Part shown: positions 48,301 to 59,311 of the stretch, one piece after another
How the letters are laid out: each line of letters starts with the position of its first letter
Position numbering within the stretch: the stretch's first letter is position 1
Assembly: GCF_003112675.1 (NCBI RefSeq)
Contig: NZ_BFAY01000005.1
Span: forward strand, 124,001-188,000
Source of the DNA: Leptospira johnsonii
GTDB lineage: Bacteria > Spirochaetota > Leptospiria > Leptospirales > Leptospiraceae
Length of the DNA stretch: 64,000 bases
Reading direction: 5' to 3'
Translations under genes and position numbers: made by a program
Notes under the pieces: model-generated
The model's database searches: none
Seen by the model: the letters and a program-made list of their open reading frames with translations, nothing else
What the model was told of the DNA's origin: nothing

Positions 48301-49005
48301 TTAAACTTCAGTTCCTGAATCTAGGCCCCAGGCTGCTTCTTGCAAGTAGGAAAAAAAGAGTCCGAAGGTGAGGACCATCAACTCTTCTCCCGGTTTGGAT
48401 AGGCATATAAGAAGGAAGAAGGTGGAAAATAAGAGGCTGCTAAGATGATCCTTCGTTCCTTTCCAGATGACCCAGAGTATTCCTATAAATAACAGTACTG
48501 ATTTGACTAGGGATGGTTCTAAGCCAGGGTAGGGGGACTCATATAAGATCCAAACTCCTGAAAGTAAAACGCAAAGTCCTAAAATAATAATACGAACTTG
48601 TTTCGGAATGGATAAAATTAGAAATAACGAAAGTGCAGGGATCAAAAATGGAGAAAGTTCCCTTCTAGAGAAGGAAAGAATACAGGAACCTGCCAATATT
48701 AGAACTCCTAAAGTTTCTCTAAACGCAGGAGAACGGCTTCCTAAAAAAGAAAATCCACCGGAAGAGATTATACCTGCAAGACTTAAAGAGATCAGATCCA
48801 GAATGAATTCAGCGGATGTGCCGTCCCAAAAGGAAAGTGCGCATACGGAGGCAGGAAAAAGTAAAAAACTTAGATTGGGTCTAAGGGTTTTGGAAGAATG
48901 GAACTGGGAAAATGCGATCGTAAGACAGAGCACCAAGGAACCGGAGAATGGAAATCCGTAGGTTTTGAAAAACAGATAAGCAGAGGTAAAGAATAGAAAA
49001 ACCAT
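48301..49005 (-). CDS. Polytopic membrane protein of unknown function
   Basis: A 234-residue protein made almost entirely of hydrophobic segments (about eight or nine, such as VFLFFTSAYLFFKTYGF, SLSLAGIISSGGFSFLG and IIILGLCVLLSGVWILY). No charged active-site cluster or known signature is visible. It starts the minus-strand unit that ends with the SurA-like lipoprotein, back to back with the STAS gene. Confidence 0.75.
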   Translation of the reverse strand: MVFLFFTSAYLFFKTYGFPFSGSLVLCLTIAFSQFHSSKTLRPNLSFLLFPASVCALSFWDGTSAEFILDLISLSLAGIISSGGFSFLGSRSPAFRETLGVLILAGSCILSFSRRELSPFLIPALSLFLILSIPKQVRIIILGLCVLLSGVWILYESPYPGLEPSLVKSVLLFIGILWVIWKGTKDHLSSLLFSTFFLLICLSKPGEELMVLTFGLFFSYLQEAAWGLDSGTEV

Positions 49006-49050
49006 TTGTATCTATTGTGAAATTCCGGTATCTTGACGAATCAAACCGTT

Positions 49051-49401
49051 ATGATCCTAAACGAGATTATCATCTCAACGGAAAAGATAGACAGCGTTCA
49101 AGTTCTGAAATTGCAGGGTTCTATCAACTCCTTTACGGAGAAAAAATTCAAGGATGTGCTTTCCTTGGCGGTTCGCCAGGGACCGGTCATCATGGATATG
49201 GAAGACGTACATTTGGTTTCCTCCACCGGGGTTCAGGCTCTAAAGGAAGTGAGCCAATCCAGTTTTTCCAGTAAGAACAAACTCGTTCTTGTAAATATCT
49301 CCAAAGCAGTGATCAATGTTTTTAAAATGGCCGGTCTAAGTGGATTTTTCCTGATCGCAAACGATGAAGAGGCGGCCTTGAAGATAGCTTCCAAACGTTG
49401 A
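49051..49401 (+). CDS. STAS-domain anti-anti-sigma-factor-like protein
   Basis: A 116-residue single STAS domain. The conserved strand-helix segment is VIMDMEDVHLVSSTGVQALKEV; the Ser pair there is the usual phosphorylation site of SpoIIAA/RsbV-type anti-anti-sigma factors. Partner-switch regulation is inferred from the family; no anti-sigma kinase is nearby. I chose ATG 49051; an in-frame TTG at 49033 would add six residues and neither has a clear ribosome site. Confidence 0.9.
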   Translation: MILNEIIISTEKIDSVQVLKLQGSINSFTEKKFKDVLSLAVRQGPVIMDMEDVHLVSSTGVQALKEVSQSSFSSKNKLVLVNISKAVINVFKMAGLSGFFLIANDEEAALKIASKR

Positions 49402-49439
49402 TGTTCTCGGATCTAAGATTTAAATCTCGGAAATAAAAA

Positions 49440-50195
49440 ATGAAATCTGAAAAAACTTCTTCTTTTAATTATTTTAGAAAGGCTTGGCATTTACTCGGAC
49501 TGATCATTCCTGCCTTCTATTATTTCGATGTATTCCACGGACAATTTTCCTTAGTATATGCTACTCGGGCTATTCTTACAATCTTACTTGTTCTATGCCT
49601 TGGGCTTTTGGTACTACTCGAATGGGCAAGGTTCCACATCCCAGTCGTCCAGACAGTATTCGTAAAGTTAGCCGGTCCTTTATTAAAAGAAGAGGAGAAG
49701 TCCAGGATCAACGGAACCTTTCCTTATTTTCTTTCCATTACTCTCGTGGTCTTTTTCTTTCCTCCTGATATTGCGATCCTTTCTTTATTGTTCTTAGTCA
49801 TCGGAGATCCGATGGCTGCTTGGGTAGGCACACATTTTGGAAAGAATAGATTTTCAAACGGGAAATCCAAGGAAGGCATTCTTGCATTTATTTTATCTTC
49901 TACAATCGTCGGGCTTTGGTTTATCTATGTGATCCAGTCAGGCTCCAGAGAATTTGGCATCTATCAATTTTCTTCCGGAGAATTTTGGCAAAATGTAATT
50001 TTAGTTTTGCCTGCAGTGGTCGCTGCTGCAGTAACTGAATTATACAGCGGAACCTACTGGAATGGGATCGTGGACGATAATCTTTTGATCCCGGTCGTGT
50101 CCGCAGTGGTCTTAGGAGTATTCGCTTATTTTACTTTGGATTTAAGTGTAGGGCAGATCTTCTTAAACCCGGCGCAAATTTTCGAGGCGTATTAG
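49440..50195 (+). CDS. CTP-dependent lipid (dolichol/phytol-type) kinase family membrane protein
   Basis: A 251-residue polytopic protein of the SEC59/DGK1/VTE5 cytidylyltransferase-like family. The core signature is LFLVIGDPMAAWVGTHFGKNR, then GKSKEGILAF and later AAAVTELYSGTYWNGIVDDNLLIP. These proteins phosphorylate lipid alcohols such as dolichol, diacylglycerol or phytol with CTP. A bacterial substrate (polyprenol or diacylglycerol) is possible but unproven. It follows the STAS gene by 38 bases. Confidence 0.85.
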   Translation: MKSEKTSSFNYFRKAWHLLGLIIPAFYYFDVFHGQFSLVYATRAILTILLVLCLGLLVLLEWARFHIPVVQTVFVKLAGPLLKEEEKSRINGTFPYFLSITLVVFFFPPDIAILSLLFLVIGDPMAAWVGTHFGKNRFSNGKSKEGILAFILSSTIVGLWFIYVIQSGSREFGIYQFSSGEFWQNVILVLPAVVAAAVTELYSGTYWNGIVDDNLLIPVVSAVVLGVFAYFTLDLSVGQIFLNPAQIFEAY

Positions 50196-50224
50196 AAAAA
50201 CTGAATTTTCTTTTTGCGGATAGA

Positions 50225-50797
50225 CTAAGGAGTTTTTTCCGCAGGAAGAACATGATACACAAAATCGATCCTGGTTTTAGCGCTACCTTTGATCCCCTTT
50301 GCAGACCAGGTAAACTCTAAGTCCGTAGGAAAAATGGAAGTTTCGTAAGGATATTGGCCCAGGCGATTTTCCTTTTTCTGTTTTTCTTTCACCATAGCAC
50401 CTAAATAATTGAAAGAACCAATCCAATCTTCTCCAATCTCGAAACCTTCCATCTTACCTTTTACACCTGCGAATTCGTACATCGCAAAGTAGGTTTCTTG
50501 GATCTGTTTTCTTTCTTCGGGACTCATTCTACGATTCATTCTGAGGACAAATCCTGGAGTCTCTCTAGCATGAAAATAAAGATAGTTACCTAATTCTTCC
50601 CAGGTATTCGGCTTCTTTGCATTCGGGATATCCACCGAATATTTTTTATTCAATGGAGAAGGTTCCCTGCATACTCCATCCCGAGTGAAATAGTCACAGA
50701 GTTCCACATTGCTTACAGAAAGAACGGAAGGTTCGCAGGCAGCAAAGATAAGTAAGGATAAATAAGTGAGTTTAACGTTTTTCCAAAGAGCTAACAT
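50225..50797 (-). CDS. Putative lipoprotein of unknown function
   Basis: A 190-residue protein. I chose ATG 50797 because it opens a signal peptide with lipobox (LTYLSLLIFAAC, Cys21); an in-frame extension to 50920 lies within the upstream DUF4416 gene. The mature part has four more Cys-free blocks than Cys-bearing ones, with a Cys pair in LCDYFTRDGVC, then helical and beta segments ending in DLEFTWSAKGIKGSAKTRI. No family recognised. The start overlaps the DUF4416 stop by 26 bases. It is the last gene of the eno unit. Confidence 0.75.
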   Translation of the reverse strand: MLALWKNVKLTYLSLLIFAACEPSVLSVSNVELCDYFTRDGVCREPSPLNKKYSVDIPNAKKPNTWEELGNYLYFHARETPGFVLRMNRRMSPEERKQIQETYFAMYEFAGVKGKMEGFEIGEDWIGSFNYLGAMVKEKQKKENRLGQYPYETSIFPTDLEFTWSAKGIKGSAKTRIDFVYHVLPAEKTP

Positions 50798-51317
50798 AAG
50801 ATTCTCGTAAATTAGTAAAAAAATATAGAACTTCAGGATGTTTAAAAAATTCCCAGGCTGGAGCTTGAGGGATCCATTTTTGTCCCTGGTACGTATAAAT
50901 GATCTCGGCGAATACTCCATGGAACATATAGATCCTGTGTAGATCTTCTTCCAAAGAAGCTAAGACTAAATTATATGGAGTGAGATAACCCGGCAATATT
51001 CGAATGGACTCGTCCGATTTGCGCAAATTGGTCTGAAATTTAGTACATTCTTTTTGTAAGCTAGGAAGTTCTTCTCTGGAGATCCGACGCTTTAAAGAAA
51101 GAATTCGAGTGAATCTTCCAATAGGAGAATCCAAAAAATTCTCAAATTGGTGGGTCCATTTTGGTAAAGGTTTGGATTCGTATAAGGTTTGTGAAAATGA
51201 ATCTTCCGCTTTTTCTTTCAAACGATAGTAAGCCTCTTCATTTTCGTAGGAAACCACTATAAAGAAGGAAGCCGGAAGCGGTTTTTTGGATTTGGAAGAT
51301 ATTTGTTTGGAATTCAC
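50772..51317 (-). CDS. DUF4416 family protein
   Basis: A 181-residue soluble protein matching DUF4416 by its conserved blocks: an N-terminal strand (ASFFIVVSYENEEAYYRLK), a middle FTRILSLKRRISREELP, the block RILPGYLTPYNLVLASLEED followed by HRIYMFHGVFAEIIYTYQG, and a C-terminal W-x-P-Q-A-P-A-W segment. Family function is unknown. It sits in the eno-ftsB-clpP unit between the YheT-like hydrolase and a lipoprotein. Confidence 0.88.
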   Translation of the reverse strand: MNSKQISSKSKKPLPASFFIVVSYENEEAYYRLKEKAEDSFSQTLYESKPLPKWTHQFENFLDSPIGRFTRILSLKRRISREELPSLQKECTKFQTNLRKSDESIRILPGYLTPYNLVLASLEEDLHRIYMFHGVFAEIIYTYQGQKWIPQAPAWEFFKHPEVLYFFTNLRESYVSSLEKR

Positions 51318-51344
51318 TTGTTTAAGCGGCTTTCAGGCAGCAGA

Positions 51345-52346
51345 TTATAATTTGGAATCGAAATAATCCAGCAGAATTTTAGTAAGCCATCGACCGTCCG
51401 GAAGGTCAGGATTGGAATCGGTCACAAATCCTACATGGCCTCCTTTTTTGGTAAGAATGGTTTTTAAGTTGGGAAGTTTATTCCAATCGATCGAATTCCA
51501 TTCGAATAGTGGAACTACAGGATCATCTTCCGCATGGATGAGAATTCCAGGATGAGTGATGGATTGGATATAGCCGATACAGGAGTTCTTTTTATAATAT
51601 TCGATCGCACTCGGATATCCGAAAGAGGGAGCGGTGATCATATCGTCGAAGTCGAAAAATGTTTTTATCTTCTTGGAATTTTCCAACTGCAAGGGAGTCA
51701 GATCCAAGATACCTTCTTTGATCTTCTTCTTAAAACTACTGATAAAATGATTTCTATAAAATCTTCCGGAAAGTGAATCTATGAAGTCGCAATTTTTAGC
51801 AAGGTCGAGAGGAGGGGAAACAGCTGAGAATCCGAGTGACTTATGATTTCTGGATTCTCCGAAAAATTTCAAGACCAGATTTGCAGAGAGAGAAAATCCG
51901 GAAACGAATATCTTTTTACTCAGATACTCATGGATATAATCCAGAACATCTTGCACATCTTCCGACTGACCCGCATAATACGATTTTCTGGAAAATCCTC
52001 TTCCTCTTCCACAGTTTCGCAAATTCATTCGGATGACACCGTAACCTCTTTCCAGAGCTGAAGTTGCGAGAGAAACTAGATAAGAACTTTCTGAATCACC
52101 TTCCATTCCATGGATCATAAGTATATAAGTCCCGTTGGAAGGAACGGAACTCTTACGATATGATGATACAGGAGGATTATGTTCTAACCAGAGTTTATCT
52201 CCCGATTCTCCGCTTACAGTGAGAAGAATGTCTTCGCAGTAATACGAAGTCCTAAGAGGATTTTCGGGAGGGAAAAGTGTGCTGTAGATAGTCTGAGCAT
52301 GTTTGCCCGAGACGAATCTTTTAGGTCGAAAATGAGAGGCTTCCAT
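51345..52346 (-). CDS. YheT-like alpha/beta-hydrolase
   Basis: A 333-residue hydrolase of the YheT/ABHD1-3 group. Landmarks: [10 protein letters not shown] near the N-terminus (typical of the group), [14 protein letters not shown] oxyanion loop, [11 protein letters not shown], nucleophile elbow [15 protein letters not shown] (Ser present), [10 protein letters not shown] (Asp) and KKGGHVGFV (His). The full catalytic triad is visible, unlike the AXE1-type protein at 34007. Natural substrate unknown. It lies 3 bases downstream of a small unknown gene. Confidence 0.92.
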   Translation of the reverse strand: MEASHFRPKRFVSGKHAQTIYSTLFPPENPLRTSYYCEDILLTVSGESGDKLWLEHNPPVSSYRKSSVPSNGTYILMIHGMEGDSESSYLVSLATSALERGYGVIRMNLRNCGRGRGFSRKSYYAGQSEDVQDVLDYIHEYLSKKIFVSGFSLSANLVLKFFGESRNHKSLGFSAVSPPLDLAKNCDFIDSLSGRFYRNHFISSFKKKIKEGILDLTPLQLENSKKIKTFFDFDDMITAPSFGYPSAIEYYKKNSCIGYIQSITHPGILIHAEDDPVVPLFEWNSIDWNKLPNLKTILTKKGGHVGFVTDSNPDLPDGRWLTKILLDYFDSKL

Positions 52347-52349
52347 AGA

Positions 52350-52706
52350 TCAACGGATTTCGTTTTCTTTAAAAAACTCTTTCCACTCTTCCTCTTGTTC
52401 TCTTTTCAAAAGGGATCTTTTATCTAGGAATTTCCTGAATTTTTTGAGAAAGGTTTTTCCTTTATCTCTGATCTTTGCATCGTCTGGAAACATATCTTCC
52501 AGATAAAAATTCAAGAATTCATCCAATTCGAAAGCGCTAAGGTCGGAGATTAACAATTTCTCTGAAGAATTTCCCGGCTCCTCGAATAATAATTGAGAGA
52601 ATTCCAGAAGAAGAGAAGGCATTTCTTTTTCTGAAGAAGGAGCTCCTTCCGGAATGGTTTCCAAAAAGGAGCGAACGGTGTCTTCTAAGGAAGGAACTCC
52701 CGACAA
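52350..52706 (-). CDS. Small acidic protein of unknown function
   Basis: A 118-residue acidic, helical protein without signal or membrane segments. The C-terminal half (ELDEFLNFYLEDMFPDD then RDKGKTFLKKFRKFLDKR) looks like an amphipathic helical hairpin. No family recognised. It is tightly packed between clpP and the yheT-like gene (10- and 3-base gaps), so a real co-transcribed gene is likely. Confidence 0.75.
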   Translation of the reverse strand: MSGVPSLEDTVRSFLETIPEGAPSSEKEMPSLLLEFSQLLFEEPGNSSEKLLISDLSAFELDEFLNFYLEDMFPDDAKIRDKGKTFLKKFRKFLDKRSLLKREQEEEWKEFFKENEIR

Positions 52707-52716
52707 TCGAATGACC

Positions 52717-53322
52717 TTAATTCGAAGGTTTAGGGAAATCTATTGTGGTTGCGAGTGAATCAACGATACCATATTTGATCGCTTCATCCGCATCCATATA
52801 ATAATCTCTGTCTGTATCTTCTTCCAGTTTTTCAACAGGATGTCCGCAAGCTTCTGCAAGAATTTGATTCAATCTTGCTCTTGTTTTTAGGATTTCTTCT
52901 GCATGGATTTGCAGGTCTGTTGCGGGAGCTACGATCTGTCCTCCGATACTAGGCTGGTGAATCATCACTTTACCGTTAGGCCAAATGGTTCTTTTACCTT
53001 TTACACCAGCCGCCAAAAGAACGGATCCCATAGAAGCTGCCAGTCCCATACAAACAGTATGAACAGGAGAAGTGATCATCTTCATTGTGTCGTAAATGGT
53101 AAGTCCGGAAGTAACAACTCCTCCGGGGCTATTGATATAGAATGTAATTTCTTTTCCGGGATCAGCCATTTCAAGATAGAGTAGTTTGCCTACGATATCT
53201 TTTGCGGATTCATCGGTAACCGCACCCCATAAGAAAATTTTTCTATGGTCGATGAACTTTTTGGAAATTTTGCTACCGGCTAATTCTTCGATTACTTCGG
53301 TGATTTTTTCTGTCTCGGACAT
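52717..53322 (-). CDS. clpP: ATP-dependent Clp protease proteolytic subunit
   Basis: A 201-residue serine peptidase that forms the ClpP barrel. Catalytic Ser97 ([11 protein letters not shown]) and His122 ([10 protein letters not shown]) are clear; the Asp falls in [14 protein letters not shown] chose ATG 53322, which has GGGAG six bases upstream; a longer in-frame extension to 53388 lies inside the ftsB gene. No clpX or clpA is adjacent. The protein is short at the N-terminus but not unusually so. Confidence 0.95.
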   Translation of the reverse strand: MSETEKITEVIEELAGSKISKKFIDHRKIFLWGAVTDESAKDIVGKLLYLEMADPGKEITFYINSPGGVVTSGLTIYDTMKMITSPVHTVCMGLAASMGSVLLAAGVKGKRTIWPNGKVMIHQPSIGGQIVAPATDLQIHAEEILKTRARLNQILAEACGHPVEKLEEDTDRDYYMDADEAIKYGIVDSLATTIDFPKPSN

Positions 53323-53332
53323 TATGGCTCCC

Positions 53333-53797
53333 TTAAGCAGCGGTTCGTTCTTCCAGTTTCTTCCTCCGTAATTTCCTGAAAACTCCAATAAATACGAAAG
53401 CTACAAAGGAAACGTAAAAAAAGCGAAGCAACTGGATTGGAGGGACCGGCATATCACGGTCCGCTCTTAAAGCAATTAGACGGGAGGCGAGGACCGGACG
53501 ATTCTCCGCTTTTGGTTCAGGCTCCCTAAATTTGATAATTTGTGCGTTTTCGGATAGAAGATAATACTTTCTGGCTTCTTTCTCTAAGGCGACCCTATCG
53601 TCTCTTAGGAGTTTTTGCCTTTCTTCTAACTGTCTATTCTCATACTCCAGTCTTTCCACGTCCAATCTAAGGCTGGAAAGACTGGTTTCTAGGGTAGAAC
53701 GTACGACTAAACCGGACTCTCCCAATACCGTGAAGTAAAACATCCCGGAAAGGAAGAGCAGAAGTAAAAACAGTTTGTTCGCCAAATTCATGCCCAT
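53333..53797 (-). CDS. FtsB/DivIC-like septum formation protein
   Basis: A 154-residue protein with an N-terminal membrane segment ([18 protein letters not shown]), a coiled coil (about 35-85, [20 protein letters not shown]) and the [21 protein letters not shown] segment characteristic of FtsB/DivIC (here [20 protein letters not shown]). Unusually, a second hydrophobic segment ([18 protein letters not shown]) lies near the C-terminus. Such proteins connect FtsL and FtsQ at the division site. It follows eno directly, a conserved arrangement in many bacteria. Confidence 0.88.
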   Translation of the reverse strand: MGMNLANKLFLLLLFLSGMFYFTVLGESGLVVRSTLETSLSSLRLDVERLEYENRQLEERQKLLRDDRVALEKEARKYYLLSENAQIIKFREPEPKAENRPVLASRLIALRADRDMPVPPIQLLRFFYVSFVAFVFIGVFRKLRRKKLEERTAA

Positions 53798-53803
53798 ATA
53801 AGT

Positions 53804-55111
<1,308 letters not shown>

Positions 55112-55230
55112 TTATAATACCTATCTCTTATAGATTTTTCCTGAAATCCTTTTGGTCCGGGGAAATAAATCAAGCGGGAAAAGGAGGAAAAAAGATTGCC
55201 TGGACCGGCTATAAAGATAGAAATCCGTCG

Positions 55231-55914
55231 ATGAAGACAACAGAAAAGCATTCTATATTCTTTCATATCTCCTTCGCCATACTATGTATCATAGTTTTAT
55301 TACTTCCGATCCCAGCGACTAGCGGTTGGAGAATGTTTTTTCTGGTCTTAGTCTATAATATCTCTCTACCGATCGTTGCTCAGGTTTGGGAGCATGATCG
55401 TTGGATGGATATTTTCCTATTTGTTTTGCCTGTAAGCATTCTGCAAGTGATACCGGATTGGTTCTTATCCAAGGTGCTTGGGGTTTTGGTCTTTCCTCCG
55501 GACGGGTTTTATAAGTTAGGAACAGTTTCCGCATACATGGCGGGACTTTGGACGATTCCGCTTTTTATCATTGTGTATGTTTCCACTCGATTTGAGAAAA
55601 GATATCCGGAAGCAAATCCAATAAGCAAATACTTGTTAGCCGGTGGATCTGCATTAATTATCTTCTTCCTATCCGAAGAATTTATGAGACTGATCCCGGT
55701 ATGGTATGCACAGAATGTTTCTTTGGTTGGACATACTGCAATCTATGTTCTGTTTCCTGAATTCGTCTTGGGGATATTTGCTACATTCGCATATTTTCAT
55801 ACAGAACATAAACCTTTTAGGACAAAATTACTTTGGGCAATCCCAACCATGTTCGTCTATTTGGGAGCTCTCTCCTTTAGTTATTTATTTGTAGAAGGTG
55901 TCTGGAAAGTCTAA
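55231..55914 (+). CDS. Polytopic membrane protein of unknown function
   Basis: A 227-residue protein with about seven hydrophobic helices (for example SIFFHISFAILCIIVLLLP, FFLVLVYNISLPIVAQVW, MAGLWTIPLFIIVYVS, LLAGGSALIIFFLSEE, FPEFVLGIFATFAYFHT). Acidic/aromatic patches (WEHDRWMD, SEEFMRLIP) are conserved-looking, but I do not recognise the family. It lies 6 bases before the LpxC-like gene and is divergent from eno. Confidence 0.8.
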   Translation: MKTTEKHSIFFHISFAILCIIVLLLPIPATSGWRMFFLVLVYNISLPIVAQVWEHDRWMDIFLFVLPVSILQVIPDWFLSKVLGVLVFPPDGFYKLGTVSAYMAGLWTIPLFIIVYVSTRFEKRYPEANPISKYLLAGGSALIIFFLSEEFMRLIPVWYAQNVSLVGHTAIYVLFPEFVLGIFATFAYFHTEHKPFRTKLLWAIPTMFVYLGALSFSYLFVEGVWKV

Positions 55915-55920
55915 GGAAGA

Positions 55921-56913
55921 ATGAAGGTTCTAACCCAAATTTCGGAAATAAAGGACTTAGTCTCGGATCGAAATCCGGAAATTGTCCATCTTCCTCCTGA
56001 GTTTTCCGAAAACTCAGAAGTGGATACTGATTATTCTTATACCATCCAAAAAGAATTTCAGGTAGAGGGTAAGGCTACCTTCGAAAATAAAGAATCCATA
56101 GTTAAAGTAAGTCCTGTCCGGAACAGAAGATCTGGCTTTAGCTGGAACGGAACTAGATATGATCTGGACAGCCGAAAATGTATTAAAGGAAATCATAATA
56201 TACAATTGGGAGAAGTAAAGGTTATCGAACATCCTCTGGCCTGGATGTTGGCCTTTGGAGTGTATGCCGATTTTACATTGAGCGAATCTAGTTTTCCCAC
56301 ATTCGATTATTGTGATCGGGTCTATATAGATCCTTCTAAGGGGAATTTAAGAATAATAGAGAGAAGAAAAAAGATCACTGTATCTTCTCCTTTTGCTCTA
56401 GTTTGGGAGAAGGGTTACTGTGTTTTAGAACCGGCGGAGACAGATTCGAAAGGTATTGTGATAGACCACCAAGTGGAATATCCGGGAACTACGGTCGGAA
56501 AGTCCAGGATCGTAACTGAACTTACTCCCGAAAATTTTTCTTATTTTGGAGACGCGAGAACCACTGCGTTCCGTAACAAAAAGGACGCGGAAAGTTTTTA
56601 CCAGATCGGACTTTCAGGCGGATTAAAAGATTATCCCTTCACTTTGGAAAACGTATTACTTTTGGATGAAGATAAAATTTATAATATTCGAGACAAATTT
56701 AATGATCCAAGGTCGGATTATAATTACGAATTCATCTGTCATGAATTGATAGATATCATTTCATGGTTACGTTTCGTGGAAGAAAAATATGAAGGAAAAT
56801 TTTTCGGAAAGATGACAACCTTCCTTTTTGATCATCATAAACAGATAGATATTGCCCAATTTTCTTGCGATCCCGAAGAATTGGAAAAATATGGTATCCG
56901 GATCGGAAATTAA
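55921..56913 (+). CDS. Divergent LpxC-like (UDP-acyl-GlcNAc deacetylase) paralogue
   Basis: A 330-residue protein that aligns by eye to LpxC, the zinc deacetylase of lipid A synthesis. Matches: VKVIEHPLAWMLAFGV (Glu103-His104 for E. coli Glu78-His79), VTELTPENFSYFGDARTTAF (Thr214 region, for the RARTFGF block), the GLSGG turn, and FICHELIDIISW (His274, Asp278 for His238, Asp242). The E. coli Asp246 position is Trp282 here. Histidines at 305-306 (FDHH) fit His265. Overall divergence is high, so it may have another substrate or reduced activity. It sits beside a membrane protein and a lipoprotein, not with other lpx genes. Confidence 0.75.
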   Translation: MKVLTQISEIKDLVSDRNPEIVHLPPEFSENSEVDTDYSYTIQKEFQVEGKATFENKESIVKVSPVRNRRSGFSWNGTRYDLDSRKCIKGNHNIQLGEVKVIEHPLAWMLAFGVYADFTLSESSFPTFDYCDRVYIDPSKGNLRIIERRKKITVSSPFALVWEKGYCVLEPAETDSKGIVIDHQVEYPGTTVGKSRIVTELTPENFSYFGDARTTAFRNKKDAESFYQIGLSGGLKDYPFTLENVLLLDEDKIYNIRDKFNDPRSDYNYEFICHELIDIISWLRFVEEKYEGKFFGKMTTFLFDHHKQIDIAQFSCDPEELEKYGIRIGN

Positions 56914-57015
56914 TTTCAGGCAAATGATTTCCAAAGGCCTAAAACTACTTGTAATAGAAACGGTTTCGTTTTAAAAAAATCAAAACGGTCAAAATTTTTT
57001 TTAAAGAGGTTTCCA

Positions 57016-57396
57016 ATGCGGATCGGAATATTACCGCTCTTATTTATCCTAGTGATCGCCGTAAACTGCGTAGCGTTAAACACAACTGGATTAACGAATC
57101 GTTATAAAGGAAGCGAGGCAAAGGATAAAATAGAAGAGGCGGCAACTGTCGCGGCTCAATTGTATGCAATCGGGACCGGGGACTTTTCAGGCTCCACATA
57201 TTTGAATAATATATATCTTCCACCAATTCTGGCAGGGATTAAACCCGGCGAATATTACGCTAAGGAAGATGTGAATGCCTGTGTGGACGAGATCAAATTG
57301 TTCGGGGCCTTGAAGCTTCAACCGTCCATTGCGGTTCTGTTCGGGCAATGCTCGAATTTACAGCCTGACAATAATGTCTACGGAAATGTAAACTAA
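57016..57396 (+). CDS. Small lipoprotein, TIGR04452-like
   Basis: A 126-residue lipoprotein with signal peptide and lipobox ([13 protein letters not shown], Cys18), preceded by GAGG at 7-base spacing. The mature part ([19 protein letters not shown], then [18 protein letters not shown] and the Cys residues in [13 protein letters not shown] and FGQCSNLQP) resembles the Leptospira lipoprotein family TIGR04452 as I remember it. Function unknown. It is followed by a strong hairpin. Confidence 0.85.
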   Translation: MRIGILPLLFILVIAVNCVALNTTGLTNRYKGSEAKDKIEEAATVAAQLYAIGTGDFSGSTYLNNIYLPPILAGIKPGEYYAKEDVNACVDEIKLFGALKLQPSIAVLFGQCSNLQPDNNVYGNVN

Positions 57397-57412
57397 GCTT
57401 TCTTTTCACCAT

Positions 57413-57440
57413 CTCCTCGGCTTCCTCGGAAGCTGGGGAG
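57413..57440. other. Strong stem-loop between the lipoprotein gene and lepA
   Basis: CTCCTCGGCTTC and GAAGCTGGGGAG pair over 12 positions (two as G-U on the plus RNA) around a four-base CTCG loop, beginning 16 bases after the lipoprotein stop. No T-run follows on either strand. It may stabilise or end the lipoprotein transcript. Confidence 0.6.
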
Positions 57441-57500
57441 AAATTTCCCTCAGTAAAAGGCTTTTCACGGGGTCCGTCCCGCTGGACTTTGTTTTTAGCA

Positions 57501-59306
57501 ATGTCCGATCGCCAACAATTCATCCGCAATTTCTCAATTATAGCCCATATTGACCATGGTAAGTCCACTTTAGCGGACAGACTTTTGGAAATAGGCCGGA
57601 TCACTGATGATCGGACAAAAAAAGACCAGATCCTGGACTCCATGGATATAGAAAGGGAAAGAGGGATCACGATCAAGGCGAACAACGCCACGTTCAATTA
57701 TACCGCAGCCGACGGTAATACTTATACGATGAACCTGATCGATACTCCCGGCCACGTGGATTTTACCTACGAAGTTTCCAGATCCTTAAAAGCATGCGAA
57801 GGAGTTTTACTCATAGTAGATGCAAGCCAAGGAGTAGAGGCCCAAACTTTAGCAAACCTATATCTTGCTATGGAACAAGACCTAGCTATTATACCTGTCA
57901 TGAATAAGGTGGATCTTCCCGCAGCAGATGTAGAGAAGACCAAACTTCAGATCGAGGACAGTTTAGGTTTGGACGCGGAGAATGCTGTGGCGATTTCCGC
58001 AAAAACAGGACTGAACGTCCAAGCAGTCTTAGAAGCAATTACAAAACAAATTCCTCCTCCTAAAGGAGATCCAAAAGGTCCGCTGAAAGCGCTTATCTAC
58101 GATTCATACTTCGATCCCTACATGGGAGTTGTGATCAAGATCCGAGTATTCGACGGAACAGTGAAGAAAGGGGACCGTATCCTTTTGATGAGTAGCCAAA
58201 AGGATTTTACAGTCAACGAAGTCGGTATCAAGGGAATTACTTTGACTCCTACAGATTCTCTCACAGCTGGAGAAGTCGGATATATCATCGCAGGTATCAA
58301 AAAAGTTTCCGATGCAAGAACAGGAGATACAGTTACCTTATTCTCCAATCAAAGTGCTGAAGCGGTGCCAGGTTATAAAGATGCAAAACCTATGGTGTTT
58401 GCAGGACTTTTTCCGATCGCAGGAGAACAATTCGAAGAATTAGTAGATGCGATCGAAAAGATGAAACTGAACGATGCGGCTCTTGTCTATGAAAAAGAAA
58501 GTTCTGCTGCATTAGGGTTCGGATTCAGGGTAGGATACCTGGGACTCCTCCACATGGAGATCGTTCAGGAAAGATTAGAAAGAGAATTCAATCTTGACCT
58601 CATCACCACGGCTCCTTCCGTAAAATACACAATTAAGATGAAGAACGGAGAGGTTTTCGATATAGATAACCCTTCCAAATTCCCGGACCCTGTTTTTATA
58701 GATTCCACGGAAGAACCTTATGTGAAGGCATCTATCATCACTCCGAACGAGTATGTGGGAAATATCATGACCCTCGCGATCGACAAAAGAGGGGTTCAAT
58801 TGGATACAGTGTATCTTTCTCAGGATAAGGTGCAGTTGACCTACGAGATTCCTCTCGCAGAGCTAATTTTCGAATTTTATGATAAACTAAAGTCTTTGAC
58901 CAGAGGTTACGCTTCTTTGGATTATGAGCCTTGCGGTTATAAGGCCTCTAAACTGGTAAAAATGGATATCCTAGTGAACGGAGAATTTGTGGATGCACTC
59001 TCCATGATAGTTCACAGTTCCAAGGCCGAAGCCAGAGGTAGAGAGATCATTGAAAAACTGAAGGAAATCATCCCTAGACACCAGTTTATGATCCCGATCC
59101 AAGCTGCTGTCGGAGGTAAAATTCTTGCCAGAGAAAGTATCTCCGCTCTTAGAAAGAACGTAACTGCTAAATGTTACGGTGGGGATATTACTCGTAAGAA
59201 AAAACTTTTAGAGAAGCAGAAAGAAGGAAAGAAGAGGATGAAGCAGATCGGAAATGTGGAAATCCCTCAAGAAGCTTTCTTAGCGGTCCTAAAAACCGGG
59301 GACTAA
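57501..59306 (+). CDS. lepA: Elongation factor 4 (LepA)
   Basis: A 601-residue translational GTPase that acts on stalled or mistranslocated ribosomes. GTP-binding motifs: [42 protein letters not shown]. LepA-specific segments include [20 protein letters not shown] at the C-terminus. I chose ATG 57501; a TTG in frame at 57489 adds only four residues. It is membrane-associated in other bacteria. It starts about 100 bases after the lipoprotein and is followed closely by the PLP-type gene. Confidence 0.97.
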   Translation: MSDRQQFIRNFSIIAHIDHGKSTLADRLLEIGRITDDRTKKDQILDSMDIERERGITIKANNATFNYTAADGNTYTMNLIDTPGHVDFTYEVSRSLKACEGVLLIVDASQGVEAQTLANLYLAMEQDLAIIPVMNKVDLPAADVEKTKLQIEDSLGLDAENAVAISAKTGLNVQAVLEAITKQIPPPKGDPKGPLKALIYDSYFDPYMGVVIKIRVFDGTVKKGDRILLMSSQKDFTVNEVGIKGITLTPTDSLTAGEVGYIIAGIKKVSDARTGDTVTLFSNQSAEAVPGYKDAKPMVFAGLFPIAGEQFEELVDAIEKMKLNDAALVYEKESSAALGFGFRVGYLGLLHMEIVQERLEREFNLDLITTAPSVKYTIKMKNGEVFDIDNPSKFPDPVFIDSTEEPYVKASIITPNEYVGNIMTLAIDKRGVQLDTVYLSQDKVQLTYEIPLAELIFEFYDKLKSLTRGYASLDYEPCGYKASKLVKMDILVNGEFVDALSMIVHSSKAEARGREIIEKLKEIIPRHQFMIPIQAAVGGKILARESISALRKNVTAKCYGGDITRKKKLLEKQKEGKKRMKQIGNVEIPQEAFLAVLKTGD

Positions 59307-59311
59307 TTTTT

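Noticed and set aside
48608..48961. 117-residue plus-strand frame
   Set aside because: Antisense to a polytopic membrane protein; hydrophilic composition is what the complement of hydrophobic codons gives.
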